From: Stereocaulon alpinum
Lineage: Eukaryota > Ascomycota > Lecanoromycetes > Lecanorales > Stereocaulaceae
Reading direction: 5' to 3'
NCBI GenBank assembly: GCA_018257865.1
Contig: JAEUBA010000011.1
Coordinates: 372,001 to 436,000 of the forward strand
DNA length: 64,000 bases
Shown here: one piece after another, positions 11,852-24,609 of the stretch
How the letters are laid out: the number at the start of each line of letters is the position of its first letter
Numbering within the stretch: the first letter of the stretch is position 1
Translations under genes and position numbers: made by a program
The notes under the pieces: generated by a model
Seen by the model: the letters and a program-made list of their open reading frames with translations, nothing else
The model's database searches: none
Told to the model about the DNA's origin: nothing

Positions 11852-12800
11852 TCAAAGCAGATGGAAGGCGATGAAGCGCTTTCTTAATTCTTTAAAGAAG
11901 AGATTATCCTTTTCGACAAAGCACAACAGCTCTCAGCACGAGACTCGCCTAGCTGCAAAGACTTTCGCATGCACATGACCATGCAATGGCAAGACGAAGA
12001 TAGCAGAATCCATGATAAGCTGGAAGATGACTATGCTGAGATTGACCCCGAGGTGCTTACTGAACAAACCATATTTCTTGTTGATCCGGACATAGACCCT
12101 GACAATGTCATCCAAAAAATGGGAGCCTGACGGCGTGCTGCGACATGCAGTATGCGTTACAGATATGAGACTGAGGTCCGGGAGCCGTTTCATAGTGAGT
12201 GCTACACCCTTGTCTCGACATCCTGAGTCCTTTTGCCACAAGACTGGTCGAATTTGGAACGCATTAGAAGGATTAGGAACCCCTGTCTAGGCTCGAAGAA
12301 CCCAATAACGCGGTGTGTTACCGTATATCGTGCTGTATGTATAAGATCGGCCCCCAGGCGCTGTTTCATGTCAACACTGCAGATCATGTTTGTTGGATCA
12401 ACAGAGGTCGCTACAAGAGAACTGTACAGGAACAGCGTTGCCGGAAGGTCTCGTCTATGTTTGGACTACGAAATGTTCCAACGCGGTTCTAAGATATGCA
12501 TATCTGGCCGTATGCGTGGGATGGAAAGGTGGAAACCGTTTCACGCGAACACTCCATAACATTCGTTGGACGAATTTCAGTCGCTACCAATTGAATTTGT
12601 GGAAACGCACTGCTAGCTGGGTTCTTCATGTTAGGACTGCGGTACCTCGCCCAAGCACAACCGTGCGCGCCCTCGCCTAAGCGGAACATATTCAGCCTAT
12701 CGTGCTTATCATTGGCATTTTGTATGATCTCCATTTAATGCCCGGTCGATCCCATCAGATCCCTAACGAGGATCTACTTTTCTATACAACAGATATCAAG
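11852..12800. other. Intergenic; one open stretch without a start
   Basis: From about 11899 to 12129 the plus strand is open for about 75 codons with an acidic composition (e.g. EIDPEVLTEQTIFLVDPDID), but it has no start codon context, no recognised family and ends in TGA. It could be the tail of the ankyrin relic upstream. The rest shows nothing. Confidence 0.3.
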
Positions 12801-13349
12801 ATGGCGCCAGAGCTCAAGACAGTGGTGCCTTTCTGGGCCTTCAATCTCTTTACCTCACTTCTAGTCTCGGCAGCTGTGCTCATTCCAGCACCAGTGCCAA
12901 CGGCTCCCATCGCTCCGCTCAACCTCACGATCATATCCAACTCCTCCGTCTTAACCTCTGAACCAACCTGCGTCATTCCCCCTTCCTCCCCATTTCTAGT
13001 CCTCGACCTCCACACTTGCCAGCCCACCTTCGACCGCCTCCTGCAAGGCCCCAACCCGGACCGCCAACGTACCTACTACCGCAGCACTCGTCCAATTCAT
13101 TTGACTAATGCTCCTTGTGCAATCACTCTTGATCGCCATAAGCCTAATGGTAATGGAATAGCAATGAGCCTTAGGGAAATTGTGGGGTTAGCGTATCGAG
13201 TTGTTACGTTCTGTGAGGCTGCTGCTGTCGGGGGTTGGACGGATGTTGATGGGCCGGGCAATTGGATTCTGACTGTTACTGCGAGAGTGCCAAGGATGAA
13301 TCAGGGAAATGGGGTGACTCCCAACTTGCTGGCAGATGAGGCCACGTGA
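12801..13349 (+). CDS. Small secreted protein of unknown function
   Basis: Single exon, 182 residues. I chose the ATG at 12801 rather than the first in-frame ATG (12702) because it puts a clear signal peptide at the N-terminus: a short charged start, then WAFNLFTSLLVSAAVLIPAPVPTAP. The mature part has four cysteines. Its layout resembles a widespread ascomycete family of small extracellular proteins: a CxxTFDRLL block, IHLTNAPCAITLD, then SLREIVGLA...C.....GGW ending in PGNWILTVTARVP. Function is unknown; these proteins are often treated as candidate effectors or wall-associated proteins, which is inference only. The C-terminal 20 residues are less family-like. Confidence 0.72.
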   Translation: MAPELKTVVPFWAFNLFTSLLVSAAVLIPAPVPTAPIAPLNLTIISNSSVLTSEPTCVIPPSSPFLVLDLHTCQPTFDRLLQGPNPDRQRTYYRSTRPIHLTNAPCAITLDRHKPNGNGIAMSLREIVGLAYRVVTFCEAAAVGGWTDVDGPGNWILTVTARVPRMNQGNGVTPNLLADEAT

Positions 13350-15486
13350 TGAGGCGACTGCTTCTCTTGGTGATGAGGATCGCTCGAGACGTGCGTCCCG
13401 AGTGAGATTACATGCTGGGAAGAAAGGTGACGATTGAACGAATTTCTAGCTGGTGAGGATAAGCAACGACACGATGTTGGTTTACGAACAGCACGGTACG
13501 ATTGACAGGAACTAGGAGTTAGAGGCTTCAGCGTGAATGTTTTCGATGATGAATTTAATTTGAAGCTGCAGATAAACGAGAGGACAAAGTAACTCGCCGT
13601 GTTACGGTTTTGACTTTGTGCAGCATCAAGAAAAGAGTACGAATAAGATTTGCGTACCTGGCGCATGCGGTGCCAAGAATAGAATGAAACAGCGGAGATG
13701 TTAGTCCGGAGAAGTCGAGCGTAGAGTTATGCCTAATGTAAGCTTATGCATGTTCGAATGCGGAAGAAGCACCCATCGGGTATATACCGTACTAAATTTA
13801 GCGGGATCTTGGTGAGGCTCAAAAAGGTTGCTGGATAGGGGAACCCGCCAACTTAATCACTCCTACATTTTCTGCATACGAGCAGAACTCGCAATTAAGA
13901 CTTTCCTGTTCCTTATCTCGCGCTGCTGGGACGATCGGGATCGAGTGAACCGGGCTGGGGTTATGTCCGGCTAAGCGGTATTTGCGCAAGATATTCGCGT
14001 TAGAGTGTGGGGAAGTTATCCGCTTAGGACGCGATTTTGAAATAGGATCTTATTGTGGAAACGATACTTGAGATAAGGGTCCAGATAGCTTGATCTGTCG
14101 CCACTGCGCTTCCTAGATCCCACTACCTGTCCATGCAGCAAAAAAGACGAAGAACAGATAAAGACGCTGCTCAGCAACCCATATCCTCTTCTCACCCGCT
14201 TACATGAGAGCTCTAATACCCAAAGTAGCATCGTGCTCAGCGTCATACCCGAAACCTTCGCAATGACAAGTATCTCCTGCAGTATCTGAAACCACAGTCA
14301 CGCTCCCAAGCGAAGAGAACCACCAGGCAATCGCCGACCAAGTGTTCCGGCGTGCTGAAGAAGACTAGGCTTACTGATGGACATGAGTGCATATCATACC
14401 TGCGCCGCCGCCGTATCCGCCATTGTATAGGTGGTAATGCTTCAATTCGAGTCAGTGCTGGTATCACATGTACAGCAGGTGATATATGCGTCCAAATTAC
14501 TCGTTACCTTATGGAGTGATCCCTGCACTGTTTAAATGTCCGCTGGAGCGGTGCAATGGGTAATGACCTGGTCTATAATGACTGCTGGACAACAGCTGCT
14601 TAGCCTAAAATTCCCTAAGTCGGAAACATGATCTTCAGATCTCCATCGAAACCAAGAAATCAAGATTAGTATCTTGTTTTGTGCTGCCATGTATGTATGT
14701 GCTGTCGAGTTACAGCATTTCTGATATCCTTTGCCAATGCAAGGGGATGTCATAGTAGCCATCAAAAGGAAGCTACGCTAGATGCGAGGGTCTGAATGGT
14801 TTATGGTAGCGTGCACTGAACGGAGTCTCACTATCCCTTCGATGGCTTGAGAGCCTCTCAAAAAAGGAGTTATGTTGACTTAATGACGTGGACTGTGAGC
14901 CCATTGATAATGTCTCCCAAATACAGTCGTTTCATGACCCGTGGGCGATGACTGAGGTTGGTAGGATATATCAAATTGACAAGACCCTCACTCCTCCATG
15001 ACGATCCTCATATGAAGCTGAATAGTACCTCCCAGCGCCGACGCGGTATTCCACAATCTCCAAACATGATACACCTTTGTGACTTTCTCCACAGGATATG
15101 CGGCATTGGAATTGGATTGTGTCTACCAGAATAAGACTCACAAGAATAGCACCTAATTTTTTTTCAACCCTCCACAATGAATTCTATAGGTGTACGGAAC
15201 TGGGTTCCAATATAGCAGTTCGCATACAGATGGCACCAGGTTATACTGTGCAAATGCTAAGGTCCCTGACCCCCTCTATCTACCGACGATAATGAAATCC
15301 AACGAGAGGAATAACAGGGAGGGTTTAGAGAATAGATGTCTTGGATGTCTCGTTGTATGTTCTAAGTGTACAGGTTCCATCATTCGTTCGCAATGCAGCC
15401 ATCACAAACGTTATAAAGAAGGGTGATGTTCAGGAGTTGTCTACATAGCCAGCCCCTCATACCCCAAACCTTACTAGCTTCATGTC
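13350..15486. other. Gene-poor 2.1 kb, nothing recognised
   Basis: Short frames only, none with family signature or splice context. The upstream side holds the 3' end of the secreted-protein gene. Confidence 0.4.
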
Positions 15487-16012
15487 TTGATTGAAGTCAC
15501 ATTGACCCTGACAGGACTGGGAGTCATCATCTTAGACACCATCCCTGTGGAACGCGAACATGAGTTCGTCATCTTCCCCCGCACTACCGACGGTCCCCTC
15601 ACCAAGAAGGGCGTGAAGGTCATTCAAGTCGACTACACTAGCCACACTGCCCACAATACTGCACTCAGCGGCTCCTTCATCATCATCAGCGCAATTAGTG
15701 GCCTCGATATTAACAACATGTGAGACGCTCGACTCGCCCACATTGAAGCTGCGAAAGGGGCGCGTGTGAAACAATTCGCTACTAGCGAGATTGTCCTCAG
15801 TATTATTTAGAAGGTTACTTGTGGTAAGAAACATGTTAGTCAAGAAGAACACAATAATGGAGCTAGTGAAGAAGATTGCGGCGCAGCCCAAGGCAAGAGT
15901 CTATATTCAGTTGTTTTTGAAGGTGGCCAATGGTGAGGGTATCGTGGAGCCAACCGTAAACAACTTTTTCCCTGAGATCATGTCTGGGACTGTGCAGGAG
16001 TACGTGTAGAAG
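15487..16012 (+). pseudogene. Decayed NmrA-like / isoflavone-reductase-like gene
   Basis: The plus strand reads GPLTKKGVKVIQVDYTSH, then ALSGSFIIISAISGLDI, a TGA at 15721-15723, and in the same frame HIEAAKGARVKQFATSEI. This is the order of NmrA-like NAD(P)-binding proteins (KGVxVxxVDYxxxxxLxxALxGxDVVISTxSG ... AAKxAGVKRFxPSEFG). A second in-frame stop follows within 90 bp and the later sequence is in another frame. The N-terminal Rossmann GxxGxxG and the substrate half are missing or unrecognisable. Distinct from the intact NAD(P)-binding gene at 27057. Confidence 0.72.
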
Positions 16013-17489
16013 TACTGGAGTAGTTTGGAGCACCAAGAACCTGCATGGGGAGAAGATGGAATCATTACTTGAGCCATGGCTGGAAGCTTAAGAAGGGCCA
16101 CAAGGGTTGCAGTCCAACGCGCCATGCGTATATTGCTGACAGTCTATGTTACTTCTGAATTTTCCCAGGGTACCTGTGTCTCCACGTGCCCGGTCACGCT
16201 AACGACCACGTGCTATCCAAGATCTGAAGATCCGAACGGAGGACCAAAAGCCTAATTAGACAGCTCGATGCACTCTGCAGTTCCTCGCAACGTCCACAGG
16301 CAGGTGACTGGACTTTGATGGTGGTACGCCTCTGTCGGATTGATTTGGATTGATCTGCCGAAGGATCTGGGATCCCATGCGTTTCTTATCTGAATATCCG
16401 GCTCTGTCACTCCACTTCTCCGCCTTCCTATTTCTTACGAACCACATGTCAATGTTCGTCGTCCTGATCCGGAAGATTGATGCGATGATGTCGAGATGAC
16501 AAAGCGCCAAGCGCACAAGTGCTGACAATGTCCTTCTTACTGTTTCCAAATGTAGACAGAATATCTGTGCTGCACGATGATGACAGCAACTATTATGATA
16601 TGTCATGAGTGCGAGAGCCTGGAACTTCCGGCGCCACGGGCCACAGAGTCCTTACCAATGCTCAACTTGGATCACGTGTGGCCATTCTAAGAGGATCGGG
16701 GCATATATGAAAGACCCCTACGCCTCGAATATGCGATTTCTGTGAATTTCAGGTTACGCCAATCCCACGATCGCATTTCACGGCGCAATCAGGGATTACT
16801 ATAGTGGCGAGTTATCACTATTAGAATTTTGGAACGCTTGGCGCTCGCCTGACGATCAAGCCATCGTCTGCTGACCGCACGTTCGAGGGTATCCTAGCCC
16901 CCAAATGGAGGCACACAGCCATTAATGAGATACAGTAATACCGATTGAGCGGTAAGTACCGACTTTCGTTGGACGTTTTCTTTGATAAAAGAATGATGTT
17001 GTCTCTGATAAAGGAATCTTCGCTCTTACCTTGAATCTTCGCGGAGAGCCTTCATGGACACGGTCTAAAAGCGACATTAGTGAGCTCCTGAGTAACATAA
17101 TCACAGGAGGTATCGCTTGGTCTTGCGTGATCTTGACATAGCACTGTGCATTTGTCATGACCGAGGCATAGCCTTAGTATTCAGGTGCTACAAGATTATA
17201 TACCCTCCGCGGCATTGCTAGCTTCTCGCCACATGTTTACAATTCACAAAGAGTCCGATGTCGGTCACCGAGCGTATGAGTATCTGCGTCATGGCAGGTA
17301 TTTGCTTTGGAACATGATTTACCATAAGGCCGGCTCTCTCACTCCCTCATGCACTTCAACCACCTCGCAAAGCTCAACTACTTTGCACCTCCAGCAACCT
17401 CTTGCAAATATTCTTACAGCATATACTATCAACCCACCTATACAATTCCCTTTGCCACACCCATTATAGTTCGCTCCTATACAATAGCA
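16013..17489. other. Intergenic and hydrolase promoter region
   Basis: No coding signal. A TATA-like stretch (TTATATAC, about 17194-17201) lies about 290 bp before the hydrolase start, and the last 150 bp are CT/CA-rich, as in other leaders of this window. Confidence 0.4.
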
Positions 17490-18947
17490 ATGCATCCCCA
17501 CGCTCTCTTCCCCCTCCTACTCTCCCTCATTCCCACAATCGCATCCTGGCCTGTCGACAACGACTGCTACATCCCACCCGGTGCCTCATGCGAGAACTAC
17601 ATGATCCCAGTAACCACCACCTCAGACAACTACCCCTGGGTAGGACCCAAATGGAATGATGACTTTGGTTTCATCGACTTTGCATCTGTCGCTTCAAGCC
17701 GTACTGATGCCGGTTTCCCACTCCCACTTGGTGTGCCGGTAAGCCAGACAGCTAAGTATACGATTGGCGCGACATTCTGTACTCCTACGCACGCTGGCAA
17801 GAATTCTGGGAAAGTGCTCTTGGCTTCGCATGGACTTGGATTTGATCGGACGTGAGTTCTCCACACTAATGACACTTCCACGCGAGTGAAATTGTTTCAC
17901 GCGGCTGGCACGTGGGCTGGACAGCGCTGATACGAACTAGCTATTGGAACCCGGGATACAAGCCTGATCAGTATAACTTTGTTCAATACGCTATCAACGA
18001 AGGATACTCAGTCTTCTTCTATGATCGTCTTGGTGTCGGTGTCTCTGACAAGTATTTCTCCCTTCCTAGCATCCCATCCCCATGAAATCACTAATCCTAG
18101 CACAGGATCTCCGGCTGGTTCAACCAACTAAACATCCAGGTCTCGGTCCTCTCCCAGCTCATCGCGTCCCTCCGCGCCAACCAAAATACTCTGCTGCCAA
18201 CAGCCCCCGAGTCTATCACGTTGGTCGGCCACTCCTTCGGCTCCTACATGACCAACGCTCTCCTCGCTATCGAGCCTAACGCAGCTGATGCAGCGATCAT
18301 GACAGGCTATGGTCTCATTGGCGCTGATGCTCGTATTGTGCTTGAAGGCTTTGGGTAAGTCTTCTCTTACAGTCATCGTCTTCCCTCTCATGTTCCGGTC
18401 TGAGTTGTTCCCCACATATTCGGACGTCGGCCTTCCCTCTCCGCTCGTCGAACAATCTTTGCTCTTGCACCAATCATGAGAAGAGGGAAGTGCTGACCCT
18501 GAACCACACAGCCCCCGCGTCGCCAACATCCAATCGGACAATTTCTCCGCTTTCGACGCTGGCTACATAACAACCCGCGACGTAATATCCAACATTAACA
18601 ACTTCTTCAAAGCCCCCGCCTACGAGCACGATGTCGCCATCTTCTCCGAAGCAGCCAAGCAACCCTTCGCCATCAGCGAATTGATCAGCCTAACCTCATC
18701 ACTCCTCAAACTTAATGCGAAAGACTATAACGGACCAGCATTGGTCATTAGTGGCGAGTTCGACTATATACTCTGTGGAGGATATTGTCCTGGTGAGTTG
18801 AGCGCGTCTTTTGATCCGCTATTCACGGGGAGCAAGGGGTTTGAGACGTATGTGCAGCCGGCGGTTGGTCATGGATTGAACTTTCATAAAAATGCGACGG
18901 GGGCTTTTGGGGTCATTTTTGAGTATTTGGAGAAGAATGGAATTTGA
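17490..18947 (+). CDS. Secreted alpha/beta hydrolase (lipase/esterase-like)
   Basis: Exons 17490-17851, 17941-18051, 18106-18354 and 18512-18947 give 385 residues; all introns are GT-AG and in phase. The start is the ATG that opens a signal peptide (HALFPLLLSLIPTIASWP). The fold is the alpha/beta hydrolase: an SHGLGFD oxyanion-type turn after the first core strand, FFYDRLGVGVSD, then the nucleophile elbow GHSFGS with Ser201. The likely acid is Asp325 (SGEFDYILCGG) and the likely catalytic His is 361 (GHGLNFH). The enzyme should act outside the cell on an ester or amide; the substrate is not predictable. Length is normal for fungal secreted members. Neighbouring cysteines in the FDYILCGGYC loop could form a disulfide. 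The gene stands alone among decayed loci. Confidence 0.9.
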
Positions 18948-20843
18948 GTGAGATGGTGAGAATTGATTGGAAAGAGAAGGTTGATTTGATAACATTGCAT
19001 GCACGTGTTTGTGGTTAGAGATCGTGGGATGTTTATAGGCAGCAACGGCAGTAATTATGATATCATATATAGAAGGATAGAGTGTTAGATTCATGAGAAT
19101 AGAAAGGTTTAGATGTGTATAGAACTCTCCAACCGTTGAAGATCGTGGTACAGCCTCTATCTTGTTATTGCGTTGGTCTTCTCGAAAGTGCCTAAGGCCT
19201 ATCGCCAAAGATATCGTGTGCCGGAATGGAAATTAAGTGGTGTGAAAGTTATTGCGACCAGCCGACGCCAGCATATACACCGACTGGGACGTGACGAAGA
19301 CTGATCAAGCACTCAATGACGATGAAGATCCTGGCAAAGACGTAGAGTAGTCCTGTTGCGCCTAGAACTCCACAAAACAAGCAACATGAAAGTGCGAAGG
19401 GAGAGTATGTGTGACCCCAGTCCCTTATCCATTATGATATCGGCTTTATTAGCCGCATCTGTACTTGTTGCAATCTCATCTGAAGCTACAGCAATATGGT
19501 GAATGGGAGCCGCGACAGCCCCTTGTGGCATTCTGGACAGCTTGAGGAGGAAATTGAAAGAATGGAGCTGCTGCCTGGCGGAGCTCTTGCGTGTTCGTGG
19601 ATTCGAAACCGGTGTGATCTCCCGGACATAATCAGTAGATGTATCAACGATGACGATAACTGAGCCCGGAAGTGTATCTTAACCCGTACAAAATGAGTGA
19701 AAATACTAAAGATGTGTATGATTATGCTGAAGCTGAGAAGAGCGAGGCTGTTGCGCGGGGGATCAACGGAACAACATGGGCCAATCACACTGATTGCTGC
19801 CTATTGTCACTTCCCAGGGATTACAAGCTCAGTTGCCATTCTCGATGAGCTGATGAGCCTTTCCAACATGACTAGGGGGTGCGAAAGACTCCTAATATCA
19901 GGTATCTAGGTAACGCCAGCCATGAATCATACATCTGTCATCAAGTGGAGCCAGGTTGGACGTTACAGCGGCAATGTGGCTAGCCGTTCGAAGTAGTACC
20001 TGTACGACGTTGAGTATTGTATCTAGTAACCCGGGTCTCGGTGTCGACAAGATAGTCCGTGTGATCGGCAAACTACTGTAGCCTGGTGATGTTGTAGAAA
20101 GCAAAGTTGGTTTTATGTTTCGATTTACGTATTCGTGTTGAAAACAAAGATGGTTCAGCTCTCGGGCCTGTTGCTTAGTCAACCCCTAGCGTGCCGCCGC
20201 CCAGAGCTTATAAGTAGCCGGCACCCCCGGTATTGTGAAGAAGATGAAGATCTCATATAGCAAAGCCATAGCATTCTGGCCGCTTGCTATGGGGTAACAG
20301 TGCTTGGAAGACTCTTGCTGTTGTGATTTCCTTAGCGTAGCGCATTGATTTCATCGATACAGAGCACATGAATCCCAAGACTGTCTCTTGTATGCTTCTA
20401 GCCACATTCGGCTAGCGATTAGCCAGCTCCCATCGCTCCTGCTTATGAACTTTGATTTATCTCGGGCGTTGAGGTTGGTGTCGCTGTATCCGATGAGCAC
20501 CGTGTCAAACAATATTGATCGATGTAGACAACTTGCCTGACTGCTGGGCGGATTCTACTGTACGCGTGTTCATTATCTCGTGGCCAGGAACGATAGGCTT
20601 AGGCGCAAGGCAGGATTATGCAGCCACTCGCGCCCCGCAATTCAGCACGATAATCCAGTTGAGCGTCCTCTACTTTCATCTACTTTTCTCAGAGATCTTC
20701 TCACCCCTTCGTAAACTCTTGACATCTTCCTCATTTCACCAATCCATCGCAGCATACATTGTACTGAGAGGCTTTACAAAGAAATGCCTAGCCTTTGACT
20801 AACAAAGTCCGATAGACCTCAAAGCTAGCCGCCCTAGTCCGCG
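18948..20843. other. Intergenic, nothing recognised
   Basis: 1.9 kb without coding signature on either strand. The last 150 bp (about 20660-20800) are CT-rich and likely the leader of the next gene. Confidence 0.4.
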
Positions 20844-23800
20844 ATGGATCTCAAAGCAGCTCGCGACAATGACAGAGCTAGACTCGCGCGTTTGGTAGAG
20901 CAATCGACTTCGCAGGCTGGGACTTCAGGCGGCGTTCAGGGCCCGGCAAGCGAATATGCATCGCAAACTGAGCTTCCAGCTGTTGACAGCAGAACCCTCG
21001 ATGCACTAGTGCTCCTCCTAGGCCGTATTGCGCACGACATGGACAGATTCATCGACTCTCCTGAATTGAATGAAGTTCGTCGAAAGACAGTCATTCTCCA
21101 GTATCGACTCGTGAACCTCCAGCACTGTCTATCAATGCCACTGATGAATCATAGCCGCGTCGCATTCGAGTACATGAATCACAAACATGGTGCTCTGATA
21201 AGGGTACAACGGGCTATGCAGCGCTTGGACAATGAGTTGCAGCGCGTTGTGGGAAAAGTCGTAGAAATTCGCATTCCTCAGGGTCTAAACTTACGTTTTG
21301 ATCTCGTCGAACCAATGGGCCACTTGATTTCGCAAGCCACGTTTTGTACTAATGGACACACTAGGTAGGCCCCAATACGCTATCGCACTAGTAATATCGT
21401 ACAGCTGACTTGCTTTTAGAGCACTCAAGGGAGCAATTCGTTGGGATCTCCTTCTTCATGCTATCACAGACCAGAGTGACAACGAATTGTTCCAAATGCT
21501 CGCCCAGCTTACCGAAGCCCGCAAGAGATCACTAGGGGACGCCCAACTACTCACTGATCACAATTCCTGTGAGATCACATTCCAGGACGCCTACAGCTTA
21601 GTCTTAGCGGCTTTGATGTACGGACGCGAGAATGCACTGCATCATCTGCTCGATTTGCGACCCTATAGCGAGGGACCAGCTTTTCTACTGAGGGCTTTGA
21701 AAGACGACGAATTCGTAGTGCGAAAATTGATTGATGACCACATCGAGTCAGTCAGTCAAGGAGACCATTTCTGGCTTCTTGAACTAAGAGCATCAGGTCA
21801 CTCAACCGAAGAGATTGTGAAATTACTAAGAAAGGCCGTGGATCCGGGACCTTGGCTCCTTGATGCTATTCACGGACTCCCCCTGATCGATTGGAAGCTT
21901 GACATTGACCTGCACCAAGGGTATTGTGTGCACAATGGCGCATCTATAAGCACTACTCTTCGAGAATCAGCTGTCGCAACCGATCCGGTTGACTGGTCTC
22001 AGCACTCATCGAGTAGATGCAATATGCGCCGGAATGTCTTCGGATATTGTGGGCTTGCAGGAGTTATTCCCAATTCGGAACATGCGATGTCGGATGTAGC
22101 ATTTGATTCGCAGAGCGCTTCTGTCCTCTTTCCCGGTGGCTGGTCCTGGAGCCCTATGGCTGTTGACTTCGCCCAGAGGTGGACTAATGATCGCCTTACC
22201 GATTCGGAGGTAGATCTGGTAATGAAATTGGATAGCGCTACAACAAGGTTCTGTCAAGCGGCAGCAATATTACAGCAGTCTAAATTTTGTTGCAACAGCT
22301 TCACAATTTTCATTCGTCGACCACGTAGGACCACGTCGAAGCCAGTAATGGACTTGGTGAGTTTCTCGTTCAGAACGTTGAACGAATACAGTGAAGCTTT
22401 ATCGGCTTTGTTAAAAGAAAATAAATCGAGCAACATGGACGATTACCTTGGCCGATATGTCGACATCAGTGAGAAGCTCTTGAGTGTCTTTGCAGTTCCA
22501 GACGCTGTTGATCGAGTTCAGCTTGGCCAACGTGACCTACATTCGAGGCTCAATTACAAGCTTCACCTTTGTGCGTTGGCCGTGCAGCTTCTAGGATTTG
22601 GTCTGGCTGCATATTCGCAAGCGCACATAGGCCCGTTGGCCCCTGAATTTTTAAGCCACCCAATCCACGAGCTTTACCTTTGGGGAAGCCTTCCACATGA
22701 CCTTCACCTCGTTGCTAGGCTACAGGAGCTCACCTGTTTAGGCGAGATGATCGGGGGCCCCGTTCTTGTGATCGAGCTATACCCCAAAGGGTCCAGCTAT
22801 ATTGTAATACCGAATTGGACGGCATCAGACTTTAGAGGGTGTGGAATAGATATCATTGATACCTGGGGACCTGGTACACTAATATCGAAACGTGGAAGTG
22901 CATATGGGCAACAAGTGTATGCCGTAGAGCTCGCAGGCGGGGTCATCGTGCCGTCTGGAGCCAGAATTGCAAATGTCAATGAAGGCGTTCCGAGTTTCCA
23001 TTGGTACCCACATCTTCGTCGCTATGACGCAGAAGCTCCGACGTTCAATATATATAACGGAATTGTGATCGGGTCCATCTCCATCAATTGCCATTGTCCA
23101 ATTGAAGCATCGCAATTCTGCGAAAATTCCAGCTCACGTCGGTTCTACATAGGTACATGGCCTGACTACTGGGAATTGACCCAACGGCAGGTAGGACTAC
23201 AGACTGGGAGCTACGCAATTCTCCAAGTCGGGAATGTTTATGGGAGGAAATTCGGTATGACATTGAAGAGATTGATTATAGAACAGTGGTCGCTCTCGTC
23301 AGACTTTGGAATTCTGGATCTTCCATGGGGTCTGCAGGTCAGCTCATGTACTGGTATAGCGAAGAGAGTACCTCTGCATACCTTGGTAGAACATTTGATC
23401 TTTTCTGACATGCACGAAAATTGGCACGGCGGCTTTCATAAAGCGGAGCAGCGTCTGAGACAGCAGTGGCGAGCCAAAATGCCAAGTCACTTTGGTGATT
23501 GGGCTGGAGGCTTGTCTACTCAAGACAGAGCAGATCTTGCAACCTCCATTGACTTTCTGTTGCGGGTGCTAGAACACACAGGACTTAACCAAAAGAACCA
23601 GACTTTGTCAATGTTCGCGCTTGGGTCTTCTAAATTATCGCATGGCATTGCATTCAGCTACAACACCACACCACCCTCAAATCGCTGGGCCCATATACTT
23701 CGAGATTCAGAATCTTGCGCGACGTTTGCGGCCATGACTCCTTTGTGCTTGGTGACTGACCATCACAAGTGCCAGAGTCTGGAGAAACACGACCGCTTCC

Positions 23801-24120
23801 AAGGTTTCAATGGTGGACCCTGCTTGTCAACCGTATTGTCACACTATCTTCCGGCTACATCCCCAATGAACGCATCAAAAAGGACACCATGGCAGCTCGA
23901 ACCTGGACGCAAATACTGGATTGGCAAAGTCGGGTCTGAAATCATGGTGGATGCTGTTTCCAAGGGACACAACCGGGAGACTCAGCTTGTGCTAAAAACT
24001 AGATACTACCCAGGGATAATAGCTCGAAGGCTAGGCTATGAGGTTTTGAGGGAAAAGCAGGAGGCCGAATGCGGAGGCGAGGAGGTTCTTATCTTCGATG
24101 AACGGGCTTGGACCGAGTAG
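20844..24120 (+). CDS. Large fungal protein of unknown function (1073 aa)
   Basis: Two exons, 20844-21364 and 21420-24120, with a 55-nt intron. The first about 180 residues are helical and soluble. The body carries blocks I recall from a family of large uncharacterised ascomycete proteins, often near STAND/HET-type genes: FWLLELRASGHSTEEIVKLL, PGPWLLDAIH, FGYCGLAGVIP, FCQAAAILQQSKFCCNSF, LHLCALAVQLLGFGLAAYSQ, then AHIGPLAPEFL. No catalytic motif, P-loop or membrane segment was seen. The C-terminal third has scattered Cys/His (CHCPIEASQFC; HHKCQSLEKH) without a classical zinc-finger spacing. Role unknown; a link to self/non-self systems is inference from family company only. The last codons lie inside the first copy of a tandem repeat (24105-24317), so the present C-terminus may have been set by repeat expansion. 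Confidence 0.82.
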
Positions 24121-24317
24121 GAACGTTCTCGAGCCGTATGGTGTCGAAGCCTTCAGTGTCACGAAAATGATCTAGGCTTGGACTTAGTAGGAACGGTCTC
24201 GATCTGTATCCTAGGGCTACAAATCCTTCCGTGTCACGACAATAATCGGGCTTGGACGGAGAAGAAGGGTCTCGATCTGTATGGCGTCCGAGCCTTCCGA
24301 GTCACGACACTTGACTC
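24105..24317. repeat. Three-copy tandem repeat of about 70 bp overlapping a CDS end
   Basis: Copies begin at about 24105, 24175 and 24249, each starting GGCTTGGAC. Within each follow AGTAGGAACG or a variant, GTCTCGATCTGTATG, a GCCTTCCGTGTCACGAC-type block and a short A/T-rich end. Lengths are about 70, 74 and 69 bp. Copies 2 and 3 resemble each other most. The first copy contains the TAG stop of the upstream gene. Confidence 0.8.
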
Positions 24318-24609
24318 GCTCAAGGCCGTGAAGGTGAATATGTAGTCCTTGACGTGTATTAGTGCCTGGATCAATAGGGATACAGCCTACCAGACGAGTG
24401 TGTATAAGTAGAATACGAAGCCAGAGGAACAAGCGCTAATAATCAACGTGTTGTATTTACAGATCTACAGTTTATAGGTATATCAAAGATTCTGGCACCC
24501 AAGATCAAGCTCAAGTATCGTTATCCAATCAAGGAGTACATCGTCGCTAGAGTGCAAATGCACTAAATAAAAGTATCACCACACAGAAGCAAAGCAAACC
24601 CACCCCCCT

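Noticed and set aside
9795..16012. RIP as the cause of the pseudogenes
   Set aside because: No strong AT skew or TpA excess is apparent by eye; frameshifts dominate. A RIP-index calculation would decide.
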